NCBI GenBank assembly: GCA_045226335.1
Contig: JBGVCH010000081.1
Span: 1-64,000, forward strand
DNA: 64,000 nt
Reading direction: 5' to 3'
Source: RUG11272 sp045226335
GTDB lineage: Bacteria > Bacillota > Clostridia > Christensenellales > Aristaeellaceae
The translations under genes and the position numbers were made by a program. Each line of letters starts with the position of its first letter. Position 1 is the first letter of the stretch. Positions 23,382-30,925 of this stretch are shown piece by piece. The notes below the pieces were generated by a model. The model saw only the letters and a list, made by a program, of their open reading frames with translations, ran no database searches and was not told the origin of the DNA.

Positions 23382-24191
23382 ATGGATTCGTTCGTCGATG
23401 CGAGAGATTACAGCCTTCTGGACCGGGATCCGTATACTTTTTTCGTCCTGCGGAGAATCGTGGGCGGGGACTGCCGGCTGCTTCTGTCGGATCATGAATC
23501 GCTGATCATCTGCTATACCGGCGAGCCGTATCCGGTTTGGGTCTGGACAGCCGACGGCGCGTCTCTGGACCTGATGGAGGAGGCATATAGCCTGATCAAG
23601 GCGCACGACCTGCTCGGGCCGTCGCAGCGGCTCAACGTCAAGTATGATTTCGCCGGATACCTGATGAACAGGGCCGCGAAAGACGGTATCCACAGCACGA
23701 TTTCTACCAATATGTTTGCCTATGACTGTCCGGAGCCCAAAGCGCCGTCCGTCACGGCAGACGGCTGGATTCACCGCTGCACGGACCGGGATCTGGATGA
23801 ACTGACCCAGTTCCTCGCAGTTTTCCATCAGGAAATCGGCATCGATCAAAAAAGCATGGATGATTACCGAATCGACGCCGCCAAACACATTGAGACCGGG
23901 AACATGTTCCTGTGGCGGGACAGCAGGGGAAACAGCACGGCGAGCTGCAAATTTGCCCAGAACGGCAGGATGGCGTCCATCAACCTGGTCTTCACACGGC
24001 CGGAGTACCGTCGTAAGCATTACGCCGAGAATCTGGTCTATCAGGTGACGAAACTGGTTCATGAATCCGGCTGCATCCCGATGCTGTACACCGACGCGGA
24101 TTACGTGGCCTCGAATGCTTGTTACGAGAAAATCGGCTATGTGCTGCGCGGAAAGCTCTGCACGGTTATGATCACGGCTCAGGCCCTGTGA
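23382..24191 (+). CDS. GNAT-family N-acetyltransferase
   Basis: 269 residues. The C-terminal half is a GNAT fold with the acetyl-CoA binding region INLVFTRPEYRRKHYAENLVYQ (split: INLVFTRPEYRRK and HYAENLVYQ) and the closing NACYEKIGYVLRGKL. The N-terminal half (WVWTADGASLDLMEE onward) resembles the preceding domain of two-part GNAT enzymes. Substrate is unknown. ATG 23382 is preceded by GGAGGTGTGCG. It follows the adenylation enzyme/carrier pair after 145 bases containing a promoter and a hairpin. Confidence 0.88.
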   Translation: MDSFVDARDYSLLDRDPYTFFVLRRIVGGDCRLLLSDHESLIICYTGEPYPVWVWTADGASLDLMEEAYSLIKAHDLLGPSQRLNVKYDFAGYLMNRAAKDGIHSTISTNMFAYDCPEPKAPSVTADGWIHRCTDRDLDELTQFLAVFHQEIGIDQKSMDDYRIDAAKHIETGNMFLWRDSRGNSTASCKFAQNGRMASINLVFTRPEYRRKHYAENLVYQVTKLVHESGCIPMLYTDADYVASNACYEKIGYVLRGKLCTVMITAQAL

Positions 24192-24234
24192 CGGACAGCC
24201 TGGATGCAGATTCGATCATGGGGGATATAGATAC

Positions 24235-24268
24235 AACTATTCGCTAAACCATAGTTTTACGAATAGTT
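24235..24268. repeat. AT-rich inverted repeat before the tyrosine recombinase
   Basis: AACTATTCG at 24235-24243 and CGAATAGTT at 24260-24268 are 9-base inverted arms around 16 bases; CTAAAC (24244-24249) and GTTTAG (24266-24271) add a second offset pairing. It is followed by GGGCTTTTTT. It could be a terminator for the GNAT gene, an operator, or a recombinase site. The spacer is too long for a dif-type core. Confidence 0.6.
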
Positions 24269-24298
24269 TAGGGCTTTTTTGGGGGGTTCTGAGGCAAA

Positions 24299-25447
24299 AT
24301 GGCTGAATCAGGCGTTAACTATCGCGAAACCATCGATCAGCGGCGAATCGTCGCGATCCGGGAAATCTGCCGTGAATTGCCGCAGGCCTGCGGAGATTTT
24401 TTACGCAGCATCGCGGTGACAACCGGAACATTCACACGGCTGGCCTATGCCATGGACCTTCGGACATTCTTCTCGTTCCTTCACACGGAGAGAGTCCGGT
24501 TCGCCGACAAGAAGCTGGTTCTTCTGGATGACACCGATCTGGCCGCCGTCACGGCCTCTGATCTGACAGCTTATACCGAGTATCTGACCTATTACATCCG
24601 TGAAGCCGATCTGGAACAGGATAATCCCCGAGCCTTCGTGAATCACGAGATCTCCATCAAGCGCAAGCTTTGCTCCATCCGCGCCTTCTACGATTATCTC
24701 TACCAGTCCCAGCGGATCCCGGCCAACGTGACGCTGCTGGTCCAGCTGCCAAAGATTCACGAAAAACCCATCCTGCGCCTCAGCAAGGAGGAAGTCCGGC
24801 GCATGCTGCACCAGGCGGAGACCGGCGAAGGCATGACGGATCACCAGCGGGATTACCAGAAAATAACAGCGAACCGTGATTATGCAATGCTGATGCTGTT
24901 TCTCGGAACCGGCATCCGGGTCAGCGAGTGTGTCGGCATCAATCTCTCCGACGTCGATTTTGAGGATAATGCGTTTATTGTTACCCGAAAAGGCGGCAAT
25001 CAGGTCGTCTTGTATTTCCCGCCCGAGGTGGCCGAGGCGCTGATGGCCTACTATGAGGAGCGCGTTCGGATCGAGGCGCTACCCGGGCACGAGGACGCTT
25101 TCTTCCTGTCCATGCAGCGCAAGCGCATCACCCAGCGCGCTGTGCAAAACCTGGTTAAAAAATACGCACGGGTCGCGGCGCCGCTGAAGCCCAGGATCAG
25201 CCCGCACAAGCTGCGCTCCACCTTCGCCACGAACCTGTACAACGAGACCGGCGACATCTACCTTGTGGCGGATGTGCTTGGGCACAGCTCTGTGGATACC
25301 ACCCGAAAACACTATGCCGACATGACGGATGCCCGGCGGCGCACGGCTGTTGAGTATGTCCATCTGCCTTCCAAAGAGCAGCAGGACGACGCTCAGCCGA
25401 ACCATCCCGCCGAGCCGCGGGATGCGAACGAAAACAGGCCCGGATGA
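24299..25447 (+). CDS. Tyrosine recombinase (XerC/XerD-like)
   Basis: 382 residues, longer than housekeeping XerC/XerD (about 300). The N-terminal SAM-like DNA-binding domain is followed by a catalytic domain with every active-site residue in place: R207 (GTGIRVSE), K231 (TRKGGNQ), H303 and R306 (SPHKLRST), H329 (LGHSSVDTT) and the nucleophile Y339 (KHYADM). It breaks and rejoins DNA through a phosphotyrosine. Possible roles are chromosome dimer resolution, integration or inversion. ATG 24299 has only GAGG close upstream. An inverted repeat lies 31 bases upstream; no phage or transposon genes surround it. Confidence 0.9.
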   Translation: MAESGVNYRETIDQRRIVAIREICRELPQACGDFLRSIAVTTGTFTRLAYAMDLRTFFSFLHTERVRFADKKLVLLDDTDLAAVTASDLTAYTEYLTYYIREADLEQDNPRAFVNHEISIKRKLCSIRAFYDYLYQSQRIPANVTLLVQLPKIHEKPILRLSKEEVRRMLHQAETGEGMTDHQRDYQKITANRDYAMLMLFLGTGIRVSECVGINLSDVDFEDNAFIVTRKGGNQVVLYFPPEVAEALMAYYEERVRIEALPGHEDAFFLSMQRKRITQRAVQNLVKKYARVAAPLKPRISPHKLRSTFATNLYNETGDIYLVADVLGHSSVDTTRKHYADMTDARRRTAVEYVHLPSKEQQDDAQPNHPAEPRDANENRPG

Positions 25448-25482
25448 TGGGAATTCCCACATCCGGGCCTGTCCGTTTTCTT
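25431..25482. terminator. Bidirectional terminator between recombinase and coaBC
   Basis: ACAGGCCCGGATG (from 25434) pairs with ATCCGGGCCTGT (25461-25472), followed by CCGTTTTCTTTT on the plus strand; on the minus strand the same stem is followed by TTTTCG. The hairpin includes the recombinase stop codon and serves both converging genes. Confidence 0.85.
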
Positions 25483-25493
25483 TTCAGGATGAA

Positions 25494-26705
25494 TCACGGG
25501 TTTGCGCTTCGGTAGAGCGCCGCGGCCCGGTCCAGGATCCGGTTGGCCAGCTCCCGCTTGCTCATCATTGGCAGTTCGTCGATGCCTTCTGACGTGATCA
25601 GGGCCGCAATGTTGGTGTCCACGTTGAATCCCGCGCCGGGCTTCGTGACATCGTTGGCCACGATCATGTCCAGATGTTTGGAGGCCAGTTTCTTTCGGGC
25701 GTTGTCCAGGACATTCTCGGTCTCCGCCGCGAAGCCGATCAGGACTTGTCCCGGGTGTTTGGCCTCCCCCACCGCTTTGGCGATATCCGGGTTTTCCACC
25801 AGCGTCACCGTCAGCGGCTCCCCTTTTTTCTTTTTGAGTTTCTGATCGTACTGCCGTTCAAACCGGTAATCCGCCGGAGCGGCTGCCTGAATGACGATAT
25901 CCATCTCAGGCGCGCGTTCGGTAACGGCTCGATACAGATCCATGGTGGATTCCACACCGCAGACTTCCACGCCCGCCGGCAGATCCGCCGTTGTCGCGCC
26001 TTTCACCAGCAGGACCTCAGCCCCGCGGGCTCTGGCGGCCTCCGCTAGGGCAAACCCCATCTTCCCGGAGGAATCGTTGCTCAGGAAGCGCACAGGATCC
26101 AGCCGTTCCCTGGTGGCACCGGCGGTGACCATCACCCTGAGGCCCTCCAGGTCCCGGGGTACTGAGAGCAGCCGCTCGATCTCCGACAGGATCGCTTCCG
26201 GCTCACTCATCCGGCCGGCGCCGGTGTCTCCGCAGGCGAGATAGCCTCCCTCCGGCCCGATGAAGTGCACACCGCGCTCCCGAAGGACGGCGGCGTTGTG
26301 CTGCGTCGCCTCCGCTGTCCACATGCCGGTGTTCATGGCCGGGGCCAGCAGCACAGGAGCTTTGGTGGCCAGTACGGTGGTGGACAGCATGTCGTCCGCG
26401 ATGCCGCAGGCCATCTTGGCCATGATGTTGGCGGTGGCCGGCGCGATGACAAAGAGATCGGCCGCTTTCGCCAGGGCGATATGCTCCACTTCCCACGTCT
26501 CCGGCCTCGCAAAAGTGTCGGTGACCACGGGATGATTGGACAGCGTCTCAAAGGTCAGAGGCGCCACAAAACGGGTGGCGTTTTCCGTCATGATCACATG
26601 GACGGCGGCGCCTTTCTTCCGGAGCGCGGACGTGAGGGTGCAAGCTTTATAGGCCGCGATGCCTCCCGTCACGCCGAGAACGACCGTTTTGCCTTGGAGG
26701 TTCAT
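25494..26705 (-). CDS. coaBC: Phosphopantothenoylcysteine decarboxylase / phosphopantothenate-cysteine ligase
   Basis: 403 residues, both coenzyme A enzymes fused. The CoaC part has GVTGGIAAYKACTL, FVIAPATANIMAKMACGIADD (split: FVIAPATANIMAK and MACGIADD) and PAMNTGMW around the flavin site. The CoaB part starts near VMVTAGATRERLDPVRF and contains KLKKKKGEPLTVTLVENPDI and VIGFAAETENV-like LIGFAAETENV. It converts 4'-phosphopantothenate to 4'-phosphopantetheine. Last gene of yicC-remA-gmk-rpoZ-coaBC, overlapping rpoZ by four bases. coaX, the first pathway step, is at the right end of the window. Confidence 0.96.
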   Translation of the reverse strand: MNLQGKTVVLGVTGGIAAYKACTLTSALRKKGAAVHVIMTENATRFVAPLTFETLSNHPVVTDTFARPETWEVEHIALAKAADLFVIAPATANIMAKMACGIADDMLSTTVLATKAPVLLAPAMNTGMWTAEATQHNAAVLRERGVHFIGPEGGYLACGDTGAGRMSEPEAILSEIERLLSVPRDLEGLRVMVTAGATRERLDPVRFLSNDSSGKMGFALAEAARARGAEVLLVKGATTADLPAGVEVCGVESTMDLYRAVTERAPEMDIVIQAAAPADYRFERQYDQKLKKKKGEPLTVTLVENPDIAKAVGEAKHPGQVLIGFAAETENVLDNARKKLASKHLDMIVANDVTKPGAGFNVDTNIAALITSEGIDELPMMSKRELANRILDRAAALYRSANP

Positions 26706-26941
26706 GCTTCTGTACTGCTCTCCTCATCCTCCCGGGCGACCCGCTCATAGGTGATCAGTCCCCGGTCGATTTCCTCAACAGCCACGCGAAGGGGCTTGGT
26801 GGTCTGGTCGGTGACATCCATGATCATGGGCTGCGCGCCGGAAACCAGCTGGCGGCCGCGCTTGGATGCTTCCACCACCAGGGTATAGCGGGAATCCGCG
26901 TTCTCCAGCAGCTGCAGAACATTGGGCTCAACAATGGACAT
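26702..26941 (-). CDS. rpoZ: DNA-directed RNA polymerase omega subunit
   Basis: 79 residues, normal for Firmicutes omega. SRYTLVVEASKRGRQL is the conserved N-terminal helix, and KPLRVAVEEIDRGLITYER the C-terminal segment that folds round the beta' subunit. It helps assemble RNA polymerase. Located between gmk and coaBC as usual. Confidence 0.94.
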   Translation of the reverse strand: MSIVEPNVLQLLENADSRYTLVVEASKRGRQLVSGAQPMIMDVTDQTTKPLRVAVEEIDRGLITYERVAREDEESSTEA

Positions 26942-26964
26942 GACGGTTCCTCCTCTGACTCTCT

Positions 26965-27570
26965 TCAGTCGTCCAGTTCGATGATGCAGCGGGTGGTCCG
27001 CCGCTTTTCGGCGTCAACAATGGCCTTCAGGATGCGGGCAGCCTCCTCTGGCGAATCACCGTTGACGACCGTGTATTGATAGTGACACAGCTGAGGGATC
27101 TCCTCCCGGGCGTTCCTCAGCCTGCGCTCGATCTCTTCCTTCGCGTCGGTGTTCCGCCCCTCCAGGCGCCTGCGGAGTTCCGCGTAGGAAGGCGGAAGGA
27201 TAAACACCGAGACCGCGTCGGGCTTTGCCTTCATGACCATGGCGGCGCCTTGGACATCGATGTCCAGCAGCACATTGCCGCCCTGTTCCAGGATCTTGTC
27301 AACCTCCGATTTCAGCGTGCCGTAGCGGTGCCCGTGCACATGGGCGTGTTCCAGGAAAGCGCCTTCCTCCACCAGCTTGTCGAAGGCCGCGTCATCCAGG
27401 AAATGATAGTGCACGCCGTCTTTCTCCCCTTCCCGCGGCGCGCGGGTGGTGGCGCTGACGGAAAAGCGGAAAGAATCATCCTGTGACAGCAGCAGACCGG
27501 CCAGCGTTCCCTTGCCGGCGCCGGAAGGTCCCGAGAGGACCAGCAGCATCCCCTTCCTGATTTCTCTCAT
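26965..27570 (-). CDS. gmk: Guanylate kinase
   Basis: 201 residues. P-loop SGPSGAGKGTLAGLLL, GMP-binding VSATTRAPREGEKDGVHYHF and the lid region GRNTDAKEEIERRL are all intact. It phosphorylates GMP to GDP using ATP. AAGGAGG precedes ATG 27570. It follows remA by 16 bases. Confidence 0.96.
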   Translation of the reverse strand: MREIRKGMLLVLSGPSGAGKGTLAGLLLSQDDSFRFSVSATTRAPREGEKDGVHYHFLDDAAFDKLVEEGAFLEHAHVHGHRYGTLKSEVDKILEQGGNVLLDIDVQGAAMVMKAKPDAVSVFILPPSYAELRRRLEGRNTDAKEEIERRLRNAREEIPQLCHYQYTVVNGDSPEEAARILKAIVDAEKRRTTRCIIELDD

Positions 27571-27586
27571 GGCTTCCTCCTTAGGA

Positions 27587-27832
27587 TCAGATCGCGTCGT
27601 CCTGCTCCAGACGGGACGTGATGGTTTCGGGCTGCAGCGCGGAGAGCACGATGTGATCCGAGTCCGTTACCACCACCGTCCGGGTTTTGCGCCCCGCGGT
27701 GGCGTCGATGGCGCGGCCGCTGTCTTTCGCGGCCTGGATCATCCGTTTGGTCGGCGCGGCCTCCGCGGAAACCACCGCCACCACACGGCGGGCGGACAGG
27801 CTGTTGCCGAAGCCCACATTGACCATCTTCAC
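27587..27832 (-). CDS. remA: RemA/YlzA-family regulator (DUF370)
   Basis: 81 residues. The DUF370 signature is VNVGFGNSLSARRVVAVVS and DATAGRKTRTVVVTDSDHIVLSALQPETI (split: DATAGRKTRTVVV and SDHIVLSALQPETI). In Bacillus, RemA binds DNA as a ring and activates matrix and osmoprotection genes. Gene order next to yicC and gmk matches Bacillus and many Clostridia. Six bases separate it from yicC. Confidence 0.93.
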   Translation of the reverse strand: MKMVNVGFGNSLSARRVVAVVSAEAAPTKRMIQAAKDSGRAIDATAGRKTRTVVVTDSDHIVLSALQPETITSRLEQDDAI

Positions 27833-27838
27833 AGGCCA

Positions 27839-28723
27839 TCACTCCACATTCTGCACCTGTTCCCGGATCTTCTCGATCTCGCTCTTCAGCTCCACCACCA
27901 GCTGCGCGATCTTCGCGTCGTTGGCCTTGGAGCCGATGGTGTTGGCCTCCCGGTTCATCTCCTGGGTCAGGAAGTCCAGCTTTTTGCCGACCTCGCCCTG
28001 CGCCCCCATGTACGTGCGGAACTGGGATATGTGGCTTTCCAGGCGGGAGAGCTCCTCGTCGATGGCGCAACGATCCGCGAAGATCGCCACTTCCTGGGCG
28101 ATCAGCGTGGGATCTACGGCGTCGTCGAGCAGTGTCTGGATCCGCTCATGCAGACGCCTGCGATACTCCGCCGGCACCTCGGGCGCACGCAGGAGGATCT
28201 CCCGGCGAAGCGCCTCCACCGCGTCCAGGTGAAAGGTCAGGTCTTCGCACAAGCGCCGACCTTCGGCGGTGCGCATCTCCTTGAGGCGATCACACGCGCC
28301 GTTCAGCGCGTCTTCCGCGAGCCGTCGCACCAGATCCTCATCGTAGCCAGCGTCCTCGACGGCCAGCACACCGTCCAGTGCAAGCAGGGCTGAAAGACCA
28401 ACCTCCCGCGGAACCACCGCGCCGGGAACGGACAACTCGCCCAGCTCAGCGGCGGCCCGCAGATACGCCTTCGCGAGATCCTGATCCACCCGAACGGTGA
28501 CGTCTGAAGCGCCTTCCCGCTTCACGTTCAGGAAGACATCCACGTGACCGCGGCGGATCCTGCGCTGAAGAACGCCCCGCACCACATCGTCGAGAAAAGA
28601 GAGTTTCTTGGGCAGCCTGCACGCGACGTCCAGGAATCGATGATTCACCGTTTTGAGTTCAGCGGTGACTTCATATCCCGATTCCGCCGCGGCGCCTTTG
28701 CCATAGCCGGTCATGCTGAGCAA
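27839..28723 (-). CDS. yicC: YicC-family endoribonuclease
   Basis: 294 residues. The start LSMTGYGKGAAAESGYEV and the C-terminal KLDFLTQEMNREANTIGSKANDAKI (split: KLDFLTQEMNREANT and IGSKANDAKI) are the two YicC blocks; the latter holds conserved acidic and asparagine residues. Family members are metal-dependent endoribonucleases. Possible starts are GTG 28732, TTG 28723 and ATG 28714; I chose TTG 28723 because it gives the family's usual M-x-SMTGYG beginning. First gene of its operon, 26 bases after the -10 box. Confidence 0.88.
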   Translation of the reverse strand: MLSMTGYGKGAAAESGYEVTAELKTVNHRFLDVACRLPKKLSFLDDVVRGVLQRRIRRGHVDVFLNVKREGASDVTVRVDQDLAKAYLRAAAELGELSVPGAVVPREVGLSALLALDGVLAVEDAGYDEDLVRRLAEDALNGACDRLKEMRTAEGRRLCEDLTFHLDAVEALRREILLRAPEVPAEYRRRLHERIQTLLDDAVDPTLIAQEVAIFADRCAIDEELSRLESHISQFRTYMGAQGEVGKKLDFLTQEMNREANTIGSKANDAKIAQLVVELKSEIEKIREQVQNVE

Positions 28724-28749
28724 GCTTCCCACCCCTCTCTGCGCAAGCG

Positions 28750-28778
28750 ATTATACCATGATTGCGATGGCCTGTCAA
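28750..28778 (-). promoter_or_regulatory. Promoter of yicC-remA-gmk-rpoZ-coaBC
   Basis: On the minus strand TTGACA (plus 28773-28778), 17 bases ending in TGG, TATAAT (plus 28750-28755): full consensus. The TGA inside TTGACA is the stop codon of murC, so the promoter begins within the upstream gene. Confidence 0.9.
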
Positions 28779-30190
28779 TTTTCTTTGGCAGCCTCGCGCT
28801 GATGCCGCTCGATCTGGTCATTCAGCAGGTTGATGTCCCCGCAGCCCATGGTCAGGGCCAGATCACCTGGCCGGAGATGTGCCCGCAGCCAGGCTTCCGC
28901 GTCATCGAAGGAGGGGGTCAGATGCGCGTCGATGCCGTGTTCCCGCATACCCCGCACAAGCATACCGCTGTTGATGTCCCCGGGATCCTTCTCCCGCGCT
29001 GCGCAGATGTCGGTCACGATCGTGGTGTCCGCCGCTTCCGTGCAGGTCAGGTAGTCGTTGAAGAGCGCCTTGACGCGGCTGAAGGTGTGGGGCTGCATGA
29101 CCGCCACCAGCCGCCCCTTGCAGCGCTTGCGGGCCACGGACAGCGCGTTCCGCATCTCCGCGGGATTGTGCCCGTAGTCATGGAACATCTCCGCTCCGTT
29201 CAGTTCGCCGGTCTTCTCAAACCGCCTGTGGGTGCCGCGGAAGTCCCCGACGGCGGCTATGGCCCGCTGCATGTCGCAGCCGGCCTCAAACGCCGCGGCC
29301 AGGGCGGCCATCGCGTTCTCCGCGTTGAACAGGCCGGGCACCTGAAGGCGGACCTCCCCCACCGCCTCTTCGCCATGCATCAGCGTGAAGGCGGCGTGCC
29401 CCTCGTCGTCTTCCCGCAATTCAGCGGGATGCCAGTCGCAGGAATCCGTCAGGCCAAAGGTGACCGTTCGGCAGGAAAGCCCCGCGAACTGCCGCATGAT
29501 GCGCGGATCAGTGCCTTTTCCGATGGCCACGCCATCCAGCGGCAGCAGGTGCAGGAAGCGCCCGAATGTCTCTTCGATCTCGTCGATGTCCCGGTAGCAG
29601 TCCAGATGGTCCGCGTCGATGTTCAGCACCACCGCCATGTCCGGGTTCATTTTCAGGAAAGAGCGGTTGAACTCGCAGGCCTCCGCCAGAAAGATGCCGC
29701 CATGGCCGACGCGGGTCGAGCCGCCCACGGCGTCCAGCTTGCCGCCGATATGGATGCTGGGATCCTTCCCGCACGACATGAGCACCTGGGCCAGCATTGC
29801 GGTGGTGGTGGTCTTGCCATGGGCCCCGCACACCGCGATGCCGCAGGAAGCCGTGTCCATCAGCTGCCCCAGCAGGGACGCGCGCTCCATGCTGGGAATC
29901 CCCAGCCGTGCCGTCTCCGCGCGCTCCGGGTTGTCCTTCGCGATGGCCGCCGAGTAGACCACCAGATCCGCGCCATGGACGTTTTCGGCCCGATGCCCGA
30001 TGGCCACGCGGATCCCGGCACTGCGCACGTCGCCGATGAGATAGCCCTCATCGCGGTCCGATCCCGTGACAATATACCCCTGATCCACCAGCATTTTGGC
30101 CAGGCCCGACATGCTGGAGCCGCCGATGCCGATCATATGAATGCGTTTTCCGGCAAAATCCCGGATGTTCGGTTCGCTCAGCAAGACCAT
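28775..30190 (-). CDS. murC: UDP-N-acetylmuramate--L-alanine ligase
   Basis: 471 residues. The Mur ligase N-terminal domain begins IHMIGIGGSSMSGLAKMLV; the ATP loop is VCGAHGKTTTTAMLAQV; DYGHNPAEMRNAL and VMQPHTFSRVKAL mark the central and C-terminal domains. It adds the first amino acid to the peptidoglycan peptide in the cytoplasm. Two ATGs stand at 30193 and 30190; GGAGG is only 2 bases from the first, so the second is more plausible. It follows a TetR-type regulator gene by 22 bases. Confidence 0.95.
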   Translation of the reverse strand: MVLLSEPNIRDFAGKRIHMIGIGGSSMSGLAKMLVDQGYIVTGSDRDEGYLIGDVRSAGIRVAIGHRAENVHGADLVVYSAAIAKDNPERAETARLGIPSMERASLLGQLMDTASCGIAVCGAHGKTTTTAMLAQVLMSCGKDPSIHIGGKLDAVGGSTRVGHGGIFLAEACEFNRSFLKMNPDMAVVLNIDADHLDCYRDIDEIEETFGRFLHLLPLDGVAIGKGTDPRIMRQFAGLSCRTVTFGLTDSCDWHPAELREDDEGHAAFTLMHGEEAVGEVRLQVPGLFNAENAMAALAAAFEAGCDMQRAIAAVGDFRGTHRRFEKTGELNGAEMFHDYGHNPAEMRNALSVARKRCKGRLVAVMQPHTFSRVKALFNDYLTCTEAADTTIVTDICAAREKDPGDINSGMLVRGMREHGIDAHLTPSFDDAEAWLRAHLRPGDLALTMGCGDINLLNDQIERHQREAAKEN

Positions 30191-30212
30191 CACCTCCAGT
30201 TGACAAGCTTTG

Positions 30213-30908
30213 TCACGCGCCCAGCTTCATGCGCTGGTTGGCTTCCTCGGCAAAAGCGTTCCACTCTTCCAGCGGAAGAAGCGTGATGCTGCCGAAGGGA
30301 GCGTCCAGCAGCGCTTCGACACACCTCCGGCTGTCGTCCATCAGGGCCAGCAGCTGGGCCGGATCGGTCTTTCTGCCGGCGTGGGCATCCCCCACAAACA
30401 GCCGCGCCGCGTCGTACCAGCAGGCGTTGAGCAGGGTCAGCACGGGCTTGAAGGGTTCCTGCACGACCGGCCGTGTGACCTCGGCCGCCCTGCAGGCTTT
30501 CTCCGCGGCCTCAAGCAGCGGCTGAAACGCTTCCGCCAGGGCATCCTGATAGCAGACCCGGACGAAGGCGCTCTCCGTGCGATCCAGCAGAGGCATCAGC
30601 ATGCACATGAAACTGAGGTCGTCCCACTGGAAAGGCAGGAACCTGCTCAGGATCAGGTTCATCTTCCGCAGCGGCTCGGTTACCTCTTCCGCGGCTTTTC
30701 CGGCGCGTTCGGCCGCGGCGGCCGCCCTGCGCTGACAGATGGTGCGGAGCACGTCTTCCTTGCTGACAAAGTGATGATAAAACCCGCCCTTGCTGCCATG
30801 AATCACGTCCAGGATGTTCTGGATGCTGGTTTCGTCATAGCCCTTGCTACAGAACAGGCGTTCCGCTACCTGAAGGATTTCCTGTTTTGTTTCGTCTCCC
30901 TTACGCAT
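30213..30908 (-). CDS. TetR/AcrR-family transcriptional regulator
   Basis: 231 residues. The N-terminal helix-turn-helix is clear: TKQEILQVAERLFCSKGYDETSIQNILD (split: TKQEILQVAERLFCSKGYDE and TSIQNILD) then GSKGGFYHHFVSKEDVL. The C-terminal ligand domain is helical and unspecific. TTG 30920 is in frame, but ATG 30908 has GAGG 6 bases upstream. Located between an aminopeptidase P gene and murC in one probable operon, so it may control its neighbours or be only carried along. No operator could be identified. Confidence 0.9.
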   Translation of the reverse strand: MRKGDETKQEILQVAERLFCSKGYDETSIQNILDVIHGSKGGFYHHFVSKEDVLRTICQRRAAAAAERAGKAAEEVTEPLRKMNLILSRFLPFQWDDLSFMCMLMPLLDRTESAFVRVCYQDALAEAFQPLLEAAEKACRAAEVTRPVVQEPFKPVLTLLNACWYDAARLFVGDAHAGRKTDPAQLLALMDDSRRCVEALLDAPFGSITLLPLEEWNAFAEEANQRMKLGA

Positions 30909-30925
30909 GGCAAACCTCAATCCGT

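Noticed and set aside
24235..24268. dif/XerCD recombination site
   Set aside because: dif has about 11-base arms with a 6-base centre; here the spacer is 16 bases and the arms do not resemble Firmicutes dif.
24299..25447. Prophage or integrative element marked by the tyrosine recombinase
   Set aside because: Neighbouring genes are chromosomal on both sides, and no phage, conjugation or excisionase gene or flanking direct repeat was seen.
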